A stretch of DNA of 64,000 nt, from NCBI RefSeq assembly GCF_003990975.1, contig NZ_RZJR01000010.1, positions 209,147 through 273,146 of the forward strand. Reading direction: 5' to 3'. A program made the position numbers and the translations under genes. The stretch comes from Cohnella sp. AR92 (GTDB lineage: Bacteria > Bacillota > Bacilli > Paenibacillales > Paenibacillaceae). The notes under the pieces are model-generated. The model saw only the letters and a program-made list of their open reading frames with translations. It was not told where the DNA came from and ran no database searches. Below are positions 1 through 7,397 of the stretch, piece by piece. Each line of letters begins with the position of its first letter. Position 1 is the first letter of the stretch.

Positions 1-1
1 T

Positions 2-910
2 CAACCGGTCGCCAACGCCGTCGTCCAGGTCGATTCGAAAGGACGAAGCATACGGACCGGAGAAGACGGCGCTTTCCGCCTGACCGTCGACCGCAGCCTG
101 ATCGCTTACAAGCTCGTTCGCGTCGTATCGGTTCAAGAGGCGAAGCTGGGAGGCAAGCCTATCGGGAATGACGCGGCCGCTTCCCTTCTGTCGGCATCCG
201 CGCCGATCAGCGTCTATCATCCCATCGAGATAGCCAAGGTGGAGCCTTCCGAGACGGATGCCGACAAAGTCAAGGTGCATGCCCGGATTCAGATCGGCAA
301 GGACGACAAGATCTCCTTCTTCCGCGCCGATAAATATCGAATTGCCGGCCAAGTGAGCGACGCCGACGGCAATCCGGTTCAGAACGCGTTCGTCTGGATC
401 GACCGGGACAGCGGAGAAGGCTTCGCCAAGTCGACTCCGACGGATCGGAACGGAAGATATGAGATGTATTATTGGCCGGAGGAAGAAGATACGAACCTTA
501 CCGTGATCGTCGGCACGAGGCAGTACACCCTGCCCAAAGGCAAGGTGCTGAGCCTCCCGCGTAGAACGAGCGTGGAAATTCGAATCCGGCTGCCCAAGGA
601 AGGCACGGTTCTCGACGACAAACCGCCTTCGCTGGTATTCGCGACCTCGACGGGCGCAACGTACAGCGGTTTGCTCGCCGGACTGGACCTCCCGTCCGGA
701 ACTCCTTATACCGTCACGATCCCCGACCCGGAGGGACGGTTCATACTGACCTTGTCGCGGGAAGCGTGGGAGAAGCATCCTCCGTTCTTCGAGACTCGGC
801 TGACCAAGTTCTTCGACCAAGAGAAGTTCCTGAAGGCCGGCGACGAATTGCCTATCGCTTCCCTGCAGGCGGGCAATCAGGACCCGAGAATCGTCGCTTC
901 GGCACCTTGA
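2..910 (+). CDS. C-terminal part of a carboxypeptidase-regulatory-like (beta-sandwich) protein, 5' partial
   Basis: The reading frame is open from base 2, so the gene starts before the window; a GTG at 239 is internal rather than a convincing start. About 302 residues are visible. Two CarboxypepD_reg-like beta-sandwich units can be read. One is at the window start (PVANAVVQVDSKG, then TGEDGAFRL). A second begins near base 335 (YRIAGQVSDADGNPVQNAFV, then TDRNGRYEM). Such domains usually sit in secreted or surface proteins and serve as structural or binding modules; no catalytic residues are visible here. Its end overlaps the end of pqqE tail to tail (877-910), so it is convergent with the PQQ operon and probably unrelated to it. 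Confidence 0.6.
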   Translation, partial: QPVANAVVQVDSKGRSIRTGEDGAFRLTVDRSLIAYKLVRVVSVQEAKLGGKPIGNDAAASLLSASAPISVYHPIEIAKVEPSETDADKVKVHARIQIGKDDKISFFRADKYRIAGQVSDADGNPVQNAFVWIDRDSGEGFAKSTPTDRNGRYEMYYWPEEEDTNLTVIVGTRQYTLPKGKVLSLPRRTSVEIRIRLPKEGTVLDDKPPSLVFATSTGATYSGLLAGLDLPSGTPYTVTIPDPEGRFILTLSREAWEKHPPFFETRLTKFFDQEKFLKAGDELPIASLQAGNQDPRIVASAP

Positions 911-1998
911 TCGGAGGATATGCCTCGATAGACAAAGACAGGTTCGCCGATCTTGCTCTGCTCCGTTGAATTGGCCCGCTTAGCGATAATATCGCGATGA
1001 GGGGAATGTATGCATACGGGATCCGCTGCCCGCGCGTCGCCGCTTAACAGAAACGCCTGGCAGCGGCATCCTCCGTAGTCGAGCTCGCGCCTTTCGCAGC
1101 TCCTGCAGGGCTCCATCATCCAATCGTAGCCGCGGTATGCCTGGAAAGATGGCGATTCGTGCCATATCCAGCTGAGCTCGCGGTCCTTCACGTTCTCGAA
1201 CGTCAGCGACTTTATTTCCGATGCTGCCGTACAAGGAAGCACCCTTCCGTCCGGCGCAACCGTCAGGGACAGACGGCCCCATCCTCCCATGCAGGGCTTT
1301 GGATAATCTTCGAAATAATCCGGTATGATCCATACGAGTTCCATTCGATTGCCGAAGCGTTCCCGAGCCCTTACGAAGGCGGCTTCGGCTTCCAGCAGCT
1401 GCATTCGCCGCGGAAGCAATTGATTGACGTTGCGCAGAGCCCAACCGTAATATTGGGCATTTGCCAGCTCAAGCCGCTGCGCTCCCCAATCCGCGCAGAG
1501 TTCGATGATCTGTTCGATCTGGTGGAGATTGGCCCGGTGAAGGACGACATTCATATGGAGCGGAAGCCCGCTCTCGCGGATCCGTTCGGCGGCTTGCTTC
1601 TTCGTCTCGAAAGCGCGAAAGCCGGCGATCGAATCGGCGAGTTCCGCGGCCGCGGCCTGCACGCTCAGCTGAATGCTGTCGATCCCGGCTTCCGATAGCT
1701 TACTTATCCTTTCATCCGTCAATCCGACGCCGCTCGTAATGAGATTCCCATAGAGCCCCGCTTCCCGGGCCCTATGGACGAGCCGCTCTAGATCCGGGCG
1801 CAGGAGAGGTTCTCCGCCCGTAAAATGGACTTGCGCGACTCCAAGATCGCTTGCCTGCTCCAATACGTGAAGCCATTGCTCCGTCGACAGCTCGTTCTCT
1901 CTCTTCTGCAGCTCGATCGGATTCGAGCAATAAGGACAGTGAAGCGGACAACGGTGCGTGAGTTCCGCGGTCAAGGCATACGGCAAGCTTACGGACAT
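877..1998 (-). CDS. pqqE: PqqE, radical-SAM enzyme of PQQ biosynthesis
   Basis: PqqE uses S-adenosylmethionine and an iron-sulfur cluster to join the glutamate and tyrosine side chains of the PqqA peptide, the first chemical step of pyrroloquinoline quinone synthesis. The 373-residue protein has the radical-SAM motif CPLHCPYC at residues 17-24, a GGEP motif near residue 60, and a C-terminal SPASM-type cysteine set (EPCRSC, GGCRC, then DPVC) for auxiliary clusters. Length fits the family. The ATG at 1998 was chosen because homology starts there (MSVSLPYALTAELTHRCPLH); the frame is open further upstream but that part overlaps pqqD. It overlaps pqqD by 10 bases and is the last gene of the operon. 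Confidence 0.93.
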   Translation of the reverse strand: MSVSLPYALTAELTHRCPLHCPYCSNPIELQKRENELSTEQWLHVLEQASDLGVAQVHFTGGEPLLRPDLERLVHRAREAGLYGNLITSGVGLTDERISKLSEAGIDSIQLSVQAAAAELADSIAGFRAFETKKQAAERIRESGLPLHMNVVLHRANLHQIEQIIELCADWGAQRLELANAQYYGWALRNVNQLLPRRMQLLEAEAAFVRARERFGNRMELVWIIPDYFEDYPKPCMGGWGRLSLTVAPDGRVLPCTAASEIKSLTFENVKDRELSWIWHESPSFQAYRGYDWMMEPCRSCERRELDYGGCRCQAFLLSGDARAADPVCIHSPHRDIIAKRANSTEQSKIGEPVFVYRGISSDQGAEATILGS

Positions 1999-2267
1999 AG
2001 CTCCAACCACCCCCTCTCTTCGGCCGAAGCGAGGAATTCGACGATATCGTTCTCGAGGCCGGTCTGGCCGAACCTCGTCTCGAGTTCCTCGATCAGCTGC
2101 GCGATCGATCTGTTCCCGTCGCAAAGCCGGAGAATCGCGCCCGCCGCCTCGTTCAACTCGACGACCCGCTCCGGGAGCAGAAGCATTTCCGATTGGCGGG
2201 CTTTGTCGTACTTCATGCGGCCCGGACGACGAAGCCTTGGCCGTTCCGACAGCGCCCGGGCGCTCAT
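1989..2267 (-). CDS. pqqD: PqqD, PqqA peptide chaperone
   Basis: PqqD is a small winged-helix peptide chaperone that binds PqqA and presents it to PqqE. The 92-residue product matches the family length and shows the characteristic middle (LLLPERVVELNEAAGAILRL) followed by D-G-x-R-S-I-x-x-L and a C-terminal DIVEFL segment. The ATG at 2267 overlaps the pqqC stop as ATGA, and the gene's end overlaps pqqE, so pqqC, pqqD and pqqE look translationally coupled. A longer in-frame reading extends upstream inside pqqC, but the ATGA overlap and family length favour the short form. Confidence 0.9.
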   Translation of the reverse strand: MSARALSERPRLRRPGRMKYDKARQSEMLLLPERVVELNEAAGAILRLCDGNRSIAQLIEELETRFGQTGLENDIVEFLASAEERGWLELCP

Positions 2268-2983
2268 CGCTCGTTCCCTTCTTCCGGATAAGCCAGGCTT
2301 AACGCGTCCAGGAGGGCCCATAGTACATCGCATTTGAAGCGCAAAGCGGCGATCGCCTGTTCCTGTTCCCTCCGATCCCGGCATTCCCTCAAGACAAGGC
2401 TCAGCCCATGATCCGCATCGCGAGGCGCTTGGCTTAGCCTGGCTTCGAAGTAGGCTAATCCCTCCGGACGAATCCAAGGATACAGCCGCTCGAAGACGCC
2501 GATCCGCTTGGAGACGAGCGTCGGAGCGAATAACTCCGTCAAAGAGGACGCGACGGCGATCGGCCACGGCTCCAACCGGCAGAAGTTCACATAAGCGTCG
2601 ACGGCGAATCGAACGGCCGGAAGAACGTGGCGTTCATCCAGCATCTCCTCTCTCGGGATGCCCGCAGCTTCTCCTAACCGGATCCATGCTTCGATGCCTC
2701 CTTCTTCTCCGGGTTCGCCTTCCCTGCCGTCATGGTCGATAACGCGTTGAATCCATACCCGGCGTTCCTCCCGGGACGGCAGTTTGGCCAGGATCAGCGC
2801 GTCTTTGACCGGGATATTCTTCTGATAGTAGAACCGGTTGACGATCCAAGCCTTAAGCTGCGTTCTCGACAGCCTCCCTTCGTGCATGGCGATATGATAG
2901 GGATGCTTGTCGTGATAGCGTTCTTCCCCTACCTGCCTTAGGCGAGCCGTAAATTGTTCGTTCGACATCAAATACGATTCCAA
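2264..2983 (-). CDS. pqqC: PqqC, pyrroloquinoline-quinone synthase
   Basis: PqqC is the cofactorless oxidase that performs the last ring closure and eight-electron oxidation to PQQ. The sequence carries the family hallmarks HPYHIAMHEGRLSRTQLKAW, NRFYYQKNIPVKDA, IDHDG, GGIEAW, ERHVLPAVRFAVDAYVNF, SSLTELFAP and YPWI. The start is ambiguous. A TTG at 2983 has GGAGGT six bases upstream and gives an N-terminus close to known PqqC length, so it is preferred. The ATG at 2968 lies about 20 bases from that Shine-Dalgarno and is the alternative. The gene begins within a few bases of the pqqB stop and ends overlapping pqqD. Confidence 0.92.
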   Translation of the reverse strand: MESYLMSNEQFTARLRQVGEERYHDKHPYHIAMHEGRLSRTQLKAWIVNRFYYQKNIPVKDALILAKLPSREERRVWIQRVIDHDGREGEPGEEGGIEAWIRLGEAAGIPREEMLDERHVLPAVRFAVDAYVNFCRLEPWPIAVASSLTELFAPTLVSKRIGVFERLYPWIRPEGLAYFEARLSQAPRDADHGLSLVLRECRDRREQEQAIAALRFKCDVLWALLDALSLAYPEEGNER

Positions 2984-2985
2984 CT

Positions 2986-3906
2986 TCAAACCTCCATTTC
3001 CATTCCGTCCATTCCGATTTCGATTCCCCATTCCGCCAATCTGCGCCGTTCCGGCGAATCCTCCGCCAGCATCGGATTCGTGTTGTTCACGTGGATGTAG
3101 ACCTTGCGGCGCGCGGACATTCCCGCCAGCCGCTCCGCGCTTCCGCCCGGTCCGGCAACGGGAAGATGGCCCATATCGGACGCATCAAGCTCGGATACTC
3201 CCAGCTTGCGAAGCTCGTCGCCTTGCCAGAACGTCCCGTCCAGGAAGATGCAGTCGGCTGCCTTCAGATGCCTCTCGAGCGTTGGCGACCAGGCTTCGAT
3301 TCCCGGCGCGTAGACGGCAACCCCGCCCGTTGTCCGATCCGTGATTCGATAACCGACAACCCACGCTTCCGGCTCCCGATTCGCTCCCATGGACGCTTCC
3401 CCATAGACGTACCTAGGAGGCTTGTCGCCCAAAAAAAACGGACATACCGATAATTTTCCCCCAAAAAGTGGAAATGATTCCTCTGGAATGGTGTCCATCC
3501 AACGAAAACTCGCGAACGGCTCGATGATTCTTCGAATGGGGAAGTCGTCTTCAAGCGCCCAAAGAACGGGAGAGGTCGCGTAAATATCCATGGACGAGTT
3601 CTGCCTTAATTGAAGCAGTCCCGTCGTATGATCCAATTCCGCATCGGTAAGCAAGACGGCTTCAATAGGGGAGCTTCTCAGATGAGGTCCCGGGTGAAGA
3701 ACGACATTCTCTTCGGTCTGCAGGCAGACATCCGGACCGGCATTCAGAAGCGCCCAGCGGATACCGTCCGGGCTGACGGCAAGCGAATCGTTCCTTCGAG
3801 TCTGTACGGAAGGGTCGCCGGCTCTTAACCGCCTGCAGTTGGGGCAAGCGCAGTTCCACTGCGGGAATCCTCCTCCCGCAGCGGAGCCTAATACTCGAAT
3901 GATCAT
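2986..3906 (-). CDS. pqqB: PqqB, metallo-beta-lactamase-fold hydroxylase of PQQ synthesis
   Basis: PqqB is a metallo-beta-lactamase-fold protein linked to PQQ maturation, where it hydroxylates the cross-linked tyrosine. At 306 residues it has the family length. The N-terminus MIIRVLGSAAGGGFPQWNC with CPNC following is diagnostic, as are DAELDHTTGLL (the altered metal motif, where a standard lactamase has HxHxDH), FLDGTFW, DMGHLPV and the C-terminal HVNNTNPML. The CxCxxC set near residues 19-24 probably binds a structural metal. Translation starts at ATG 3906 behind GGGGAG. A hairpin in the pqqA-pqqB gap may set its expression relative to pqqA. Confidence 0.94.
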   Translation of the reverse strand: MIIRVLGSAAGGGFPQWNCACPNCRRLRAGDPSVQTRRNDSLAVSPDGIRWALLNAGPDVCLQTEENVVLHPGPHLRSSPIEAVLLTDAELDHTTGLLQLRQNSSMDIYATSPVLWALEDDFPIRRIIEPFASFRWMDTIPEESFPLFGGKLSVCPFFLGDKPPRYVYGEASMGANREPEAWVVGYRITDRTTGGVAVYAPGIEAWSPTLERHLKAADCIFLDGTFWQGDELRKLGVSELDASDMGHLPVAGPGGSAERLAGMSARRKVYIHVNNTNPMLAEDSPERRRLAEWGIEIGMDGMEMEV

Positions 3907-3929
3907 GGCTTCTCCCCTTTATAGAAGAG

Positions 3930-3949
3930 ATGCCGGAATTGTCCGGCAT
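3930..3949 (-). terminator. Hairpin in the pqqA-pqqB gap (candidate attenuator or partial terminator)
   Basis: Eight-base arms ATGCCGGA and TCCGGCAT flank a four-base loop just after the pqqA stop codon. The RNA continues with a U-containing but not U-rich tail (CUCUUCUAU), so it looks like a leaky terminator or a processing and stability hairpin. In characterised PQQ operons pqqA is expressed far above pqqB-E, and such a hairpin would produce that. The role here is inference. Confidence 0.55.
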
Positions 3950-3956
3950 ACAAAGG

Positions 3957-4028
3957 TTATTTCCGATGAGCGTAGCCCGTCACTTCGGCGCACAAGTCGA
4001 TGATCTTAAAGTCCGGCTTAACCCACAT
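3957..4028 (-). CDS. pqqA: PqqA, 23-residue PQQ precursor peptide
   Basis: This short gene encodes the ribosomal peptide from which PQQ is built. It starts MWVKPDFKIIDL and ends TGYAHRK. The cross-linked pair is present with the required spacing: Glu15 and Tyr19 (E-V-T-G-Y). Family members are about 22-30 residues, begin with M-W, and have this ExxxY motif. An excellent GGAGGTG site lies six bases before the ATG. It is the first gene of the operon, 50 bases before pqqB. A cysteine at position 13 is unlike common proteobacterial PqqA. At 23 residues it is easily missed by gene callers. Confidence 0.9.
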   Translation of the reverse strand: MWVKPDFKIIDLCAEVTGYAHRK

Positions 4029-4069
4029 GGTTACACCTCCCTCCGAGGATCGAAGCGGCATTCTGCTTC

Positions 4070-4099
4070 ATTGTATGTCGGTATCGGAATGTCCAAGAA
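4070..4099 (-). promoter_or_regulatory. Candidate sigma-A promoter of the pqq operon
   Basis: On the minus strand a TACAAT -10 box (4070-4075) is preceded by TTCTTG (4094-4099) at 18 bases or TTGGAC (4091-4096) at 15 bases. It is ~40 bases before the pqqA ATG. The -35 match is weak, so the call is tentative. Confidence 0.35.
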
Positions 4100-4103
4100 G
4101 CAC

Positions 4104-4154
4104 AAAAAAACGATGCACGGGCTGCGCTCGTTGTCGAACGTCCCTTTGCATCGT
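4104..4154 (-). terminator. Intrinsic terminator of the WGxxG-protein gene
   Basis: Arms ACGATGCA (4110-4117) and TGCATCGT (4147-4154), with an additional CCC/GGG pairing inside, are followed on the minus strand by a run of seven U (4104-4110). It separates the gene at 4169-4885 from the pqq operon. Confidence 0.75.
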
Positions 4155-4168
4155 CCTGTTGCTCTTTC

Positions 4169-4885
4169 TTAACGGTCGCGCTGCGGATTGCGGCTTCTTA
4201 CCCCGAACAGCCCGAGCAAGCCAAGCAGGCCAAGCCATCCCCATCTGGAGCCGTTGCCCGTTGTCGTCGACGTCGTGCGGTACCGGCCGTCCGTCGTGCG
4301 GTTCGAGGTGCTGTAGTTCCTGTAATTGTTCATCCGGTTGCCGTCAGTAAACGTCGAATTGTTGTTCGTGCTGTAGTTCCGATAGCCGTCCGTGTTCGTC
4401 GTAGACGTATTCGTGCCAAAGCCCCGGTAGCCGTCCGTATTCGTCGTGGACGTATTCGCGCTGTAGCCTCGGTAGCCGCCCATGTTCGTCCCCGTCGCAT
4501 TCGTGCCGTACCCGCGGTAACCGTCCGTATTCGTCGTCGCATTCATTCCGTATCCGGTGTATCCGCTGTTGGGATACGTCGTCGTACCGTAGCTTTGGAA
4601 TTGATTCGTCGTTGTCGTTCCAGGCGCATTCGGGTTCAAGAACTGGGTTCCCGTTCCTGTTCCATAGACGCTGACTTCTTTGGTTCGGGTCATGCCGTTC
4701 GGCGCAAGGCCATGCGACTTGCCTTTGACGCTGTAAGTGGAGACTCCCGCGTGCGCTTTCGTTTCCATTCCGTTGCCCAACCCGCCGTTGCCGCCATCCG
4801 CGGATCCGGTATAAGCATAAGCCGGAACCGCAAGCATCAAGGTTACCGCCGAGACCGCTAAACCGCTGACGATTTTTCTTCTCAT
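4169..4885 (-). CDS. Secreted repeat protein with C-terminal WGxxGxxG membrane tail
   Basis: The 238-residue product has a signal peptide (residues 1-24, ending PAYAY), a low-complexity region rich in Gly, Thr, Asn and Tyr, four 15-residue repeats (119-178), and a C-terminal segment WGWLGLLGLLGLFGVRSR followed by Arg and Asp. That last part is the signature of WGxxGxxG-family proteins of Bacillales and is probably a transmembrane or sorting tail. The mature protein is therefore likely to be surface exposed or membrane tethered. Function is unknown; the repeats suggest a structural or coat-like role. It has its own terminator and is divergent from mntP. Confidence 0.7.
   Translation of the reverse strand: MRRKIVSGLAVSAVTLMLAVPAYAYTGSADGGNGGLGNGMETKAHAGVSTYSVKGKSHGLAPNGMTRTKEVSVYGTGTGTQFLNPNAPGTTTTNQFQSYGTTTYPNSGYTGYGMNATTNTDGYRGYGTNATGTNMGGYRGYSANTSTTNTDGYRGFGTNTSTTNTDGYRNYSTNNNSTFTDGNRMNNYRNYSTSNRTTDGRYRTTSTTTGNGSRWGWLGLLGLLGLFGVRSRNPQRDR
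4352..4531 (-). repeat. Four tandem 45-bp repeats inside the WGxxG protein
   Basis: The encoded unit is 15 residues, of the form N-T-D-G-Y-R-G-Y-G-T-N followed by a short Thr/Ser-rich linker. Copies start at protein residues 119, 134, 149 and 164; the second has M-G in place of T-D. Such a tract is expected to vary in copy number between strains. Confidence 0.8.
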
Positions 4886-5021
4886 GAGTTTGACCTGCCT
4901 TCGAGGAGGATTAATTTCTTTGGCTTATGGTCTCAACTTTGCGGCGATCCTATACAAGGCTTGTACTACCGGTATATCCTGTGCATATGGTTACAAATAA
5001 GAAGCGGTGAAGGAGCTCGTT

Positions 5022-5576
5022 ATGGAGACGTTGTTCGCATGGATTCTAACCCTGTCCCTAGGCTTGGATACGTTGATCGTATCCGCTTCGATCGGTCTAA
5101 GGGATAACTGGAAGGAAAAAAAGAAAATCGCGCTCGTGTTCGCCGCGGCCGAATCCCTGATGCCGATTGCCGGCATCATTATCGGAAGCGCTTTTGGGCG
5201 ATTTTTTAACGAGGCGATTTCCATTATCGGCGCGCTTTTGTTGATTGGGGTGGCGATTTATTTTCTAATCTGGGACAAAGACGACGAAGAGAGTCGGGTT
5301 CTCTCGCAGCCTCTATCCGGTTGGCCATTGGCAGTAGCGGCGATCGGCATCAGCCTGGATGAACTGGCGGTCGGTTTCTCGGCCGGGTTGCTGGAGATGC
5401 CGATCGCTCTCACGGTTCTGTTTATCGCCGTCCAATCGTTCGCGTTCGCCATGATCGGCGTCACGTTCGGGGCGAAGCTCAAGCCATTCCTTGGCGAATG
5501 GGCGGAGAAAGCATCCGGGATTATCCTAGGATTGATGGGCGTTTGGATGCTTCTCGAGAGTTTGGGCCTTGGGTGA
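5022..5576 (+). CDS. mntP: MntP-type manganese efflux pump
   Basis: This six-helix membrane protein (184 residues) belongs to the MntP/DUF204 family that exports Mn2+. The two-fold repeated family motif is visible: LGLDTLIVSASIGL near residues 13-26 and GISLDELAVGFSAGL in the second half, each with the conserved Asp. The start was placed at ATG 5022 because AAGGAG lies six bases upstream; a GTG at 5007 is in frame but overlaps that site. It stands alone between a divergent gene and a convergent glycosylase gene. No yybP-ykoY riboswitch was recognised upstream. Confidence 0.82.
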   Translation: METLFAWILTLSLGLDTLIVSASIGLRDNWKEKKKIALVFAAAESLMPIAGIIIGSAFGRFFNEAISIIGALLLIGVAIYFLIWDKDDEESRVLSQPLSGWPLAVAAIGISLDELAVGFSAGLLEMPIALTVLFIAVQSFAFAMIGVTFGAKLKPFLGEWAEKASGIILGLMGVWMLLESLGLG

Positions 5577-5591
5577 AAGGAAGAAGCTTGC

Positions 5592-6236
5592 CTAACTGGC
5601 CCCTTCTTTCTTGAATTGGCACTGCTCTTCAGGCAAATGTGCGATCGCCCACAGATACAGGGACGCAACCGTTCCGTATGGCGCATAAAGCCCGGTTAAC
5701 TCGTCGAATTGTTCCCTGGTCAACGAATCGAGCCCATGAAGCTTCATAACGCCTCGCCTAATGGCCACATCTCCCCAGCTGACGACGTTCGGCCGCGCAA
5801 GAGAGAAGATGAGGACCATCTCCGCCGTCCACCTTCCGACGCCTTTTAATGCCATTAAATAAGTGACGACTTCCTCATCGCTCATCGTTTGAAGCTGATC
5901 GATCCGAAGCTCCCCCGCCACGATCTTCCGGGCGATCTCGACGATCGCCTCCGCCTTCTTCGTCGTCGTCCCGCAAGCGCGAAGCTGCTCGGGCGACGCC
6001 GCGGCCAGCGTCTCGGGCGTTAGCTCGCCGAAATGAGCGATCAGCCGTTTCCATATCGCTTCCGCGGCTTTGTTCGAGATCAACTGCGATACGATCGAAT
6101 CCACCAAGGATACGAAGACGTCCGGGATGACTTCCCTCTCCACGGGACCAATCTGACGAATGGCGGCCCCCAGTGCCGGATCCGCCGCGGTCAGATGATC
6201 GATCTCTGTCTGGCCGTATTCAAATCGTTGCTTCAT
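5592..6236 (-). CDS. DNA-3-methyladenine glycosylase II (AlkA-like, HhH-GPD)
   Basis: This base-excision enzyme removes alkylated purines from DNA. The 214-residue protein has the helix-hairpin-helix-GPD fold: LKGVGRWTAEMVLIFSL (hairpin, near residues 130-146) followed by VSWGDVAIRRG, where the Asp is the expected catalytic residue. It lacks the N-terminal domain of E. coli AlkA, as usual for the short bacterial forms. A GGAGGAGGAAGG site precedes ATG 6236. It overlaps the DUF309 gene by four bases (ATGA) and is co-transcribed with it. Confidence 0.85.
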   Translation of the reverse strand: MKQRFEYGQTEIDHLTAADPALGAAIRQIGPVEREVIPDVFVSLVDSIVSQLISNKAAEAIWKRLIAHFGELTPETLAAASPEQLRACGTTTKKAEAIVEIARKIVAGELRIDQLQTMSDEEVVTYLMALKGVGRWTAEMVLIFSLARPNVVSWGDVAIRRGVMKLHGLDSLTREQFDELTGLYAPYGTVASLYLWAIAHLPEEQCQFKKEGAS

Positions 6237-6781
6237 AACCCTTCCTCCTCCATTCGCTCCTTCTTGCTTCTCGCGGAGCGTTCTCTTTCCTCGATGACTT
6301 CGGTGCGGTCTCTCAGCAGGTGACGATCGATGATCGATCGGCCCAGCTCTTCAACAGGCGTCCCCCACTTCCATCCTTGTGAGAAACAGCGTTCCTGGGC
6401 AAGCTTATATAAGGCCAGGCTCCGAATGGGAAGATCGAGTTCTTCGTATTCGACGCGGTCTGCATCGCTCCATCGCTCCCGCAGCGACTCGAGCATGGCC
6501 TGAAGCTTATACCCGTCCAAGCCGAGCTCATCCATCTTGGCCGGGTCGATCTCCTGAACCGCCTTTTGCAGCAGCTTATAAGCGCCTTCCCGATTGTTTC
6601 TTCTTGAGTGGTATTGCATGACGGCAATTCGAATCAGCACGAGCCAGCTCGTCTCGTACGGGGAGCCTTTCTGATCCTTCCAATACTGTTCCATGATCTC
6701 ATGGCATTCGAAGAAATCCCGGGATCCGTAATATTCCGCCAGATAGTCGACTAAAGCGTCGGGGTATTGGGACCTGATCAA
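6233..6781 (-). CDS. DUF309 family protein
   Basis: The 182-residue protein has the DUF309 core DFFECHEIMEQYWK near residues 22-35, where the His and Glu residues suggest a metal or ligand site, followed by helical repeats (WLVLIRIAVMQYHSRRNNREGA). The family function is unknown. A TTG start at 6781 is used, with GGAGGAG about ten bases upstream; no ATG fits better. It is translationally coupled to the downstream glycosylase, which hints at a DNA-damage or stress context but does not prove one. The C-terminus is highly charged. Confidence 0.75.
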   Translation of the reverse strand: MIRSQYPDALVDYLAEYYGSRDFFECHEIMEQYWKDQKGSPYETSWLVLIRIAVMQYHSRRNNREGAYKLLQKAVQEIDPAKMDELGLDGYKLQAMLESLRERWSDADRVEYEELDLPIRSLALYKLAQERCFSQGWKWGTPVEELGRSIIDRHLLRDRTEVIEERERSARSKKERMEEEGL

Positions 6782-6869
6782 GGTTATCGTGCTCCTCCGT
6801 CGATCTGCGCCTCTTAAGGACGTTATTATCAGGATAACCTATTGCGAAGGAATAGGCATCTTATTTTCC

Positions 6870-6897
6870 TGAAACCGACCGCCTGTCCGCCCGTATA
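6870..6897 (+). promoter_or_regulatory. Sigma-W-type (ECF) promoter
   Basis: TGAAAC (6870-6875) and CGTATA (6892-6897) are separated by exactly 16 bases, an exact match to the known Bacillus sigma-W consensus. It lies ~50 bases before the ATG at 6949. This implies cell-envelope-stress control of the two-gene operon 6949-7685. Confidence 0.7.
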
Positions 6898-6948
6898 TAA
6901 AACCGTAGACAAATAAAACTTATCTACTATCAGGAGGAGCAATTCAAC

Positions 6949-7392
6949 ATGTGGAAAAAAGCGTTTCTTATCTTCAGCCTCTTCGCGCTGTTCGTCGCGG
7001 TGAGCGTTCCTGCCGACTCGGCGGACGCCGCGCGCAAGTCGTTCAGCTCGGGCAAGAAATCCTACAGCCAGACGCCTTCCAAGGCTAAAGAAAACGTCTC
7101 GAACAGCTCGAGCGGCACCGGCTCCAAGACGGGCAGCACCGCCGGCTCGACGACGAATACGAATCGCGGCTTCTTCAGCGGCGGCAGCTTGATGAAAGGC
7201 TTGATGATCGGCGGCTTCGCGGGTCTGCTCTTCGGAAGCATGTTCAGCGGAATGGGCTTCATGGGAGACTTCCTGGGCCTCATTATTAACCTGATCGTTA
7301 TCGTGGCTCTGATCTCGATCATTCGGGCCGTCTTCGTCTCCTTCCGCCGCAAGCGCGATCAACAGCGTCCTGACGACGCGCGCCGCTGGTAA
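6949..7392 (+). CDS. Small secreted or membrane protein with Gly-rich hydrophobic segments
   Basis: The 147-residue protein has a signal peptide (residues 1-28, ending ADAARKS) and a Ser/Thr/Gly/Lys-rich stretch of ~45 residues. A glycine-rich hydrophobic segment follows (LMKGLMIGGFAGLLFGSMFSG), then a second membrane span (LGLIINLIVIVALISIIRAV) and an Arg-rich cytosolic tail. This layout resembles the N-terminal part of predicted Tim44-like membrane proteins, but the Tim44 domain itself is absent. It is the first gene behind a sigma-W-type promoter and sits five bases before the DUF2653 gene. A role in envelope stress is inferred from the promoter only. Confidence 0.65.
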   Translation: MWKKAFLIFSLFALFVAVSVPADSADAARKSFSSGKKSYSQTPSKAKENVSNSSSGTGSKTGSTAGSTTNTNRGFFSGGSLMKGLMIGGFAGLLFGSMFSGMGFMGDFLGLIINLIVIVALISIIRAVFVSFRRKRDQQRPDDARRW

Positions 7393-7397
7393 TCGCC

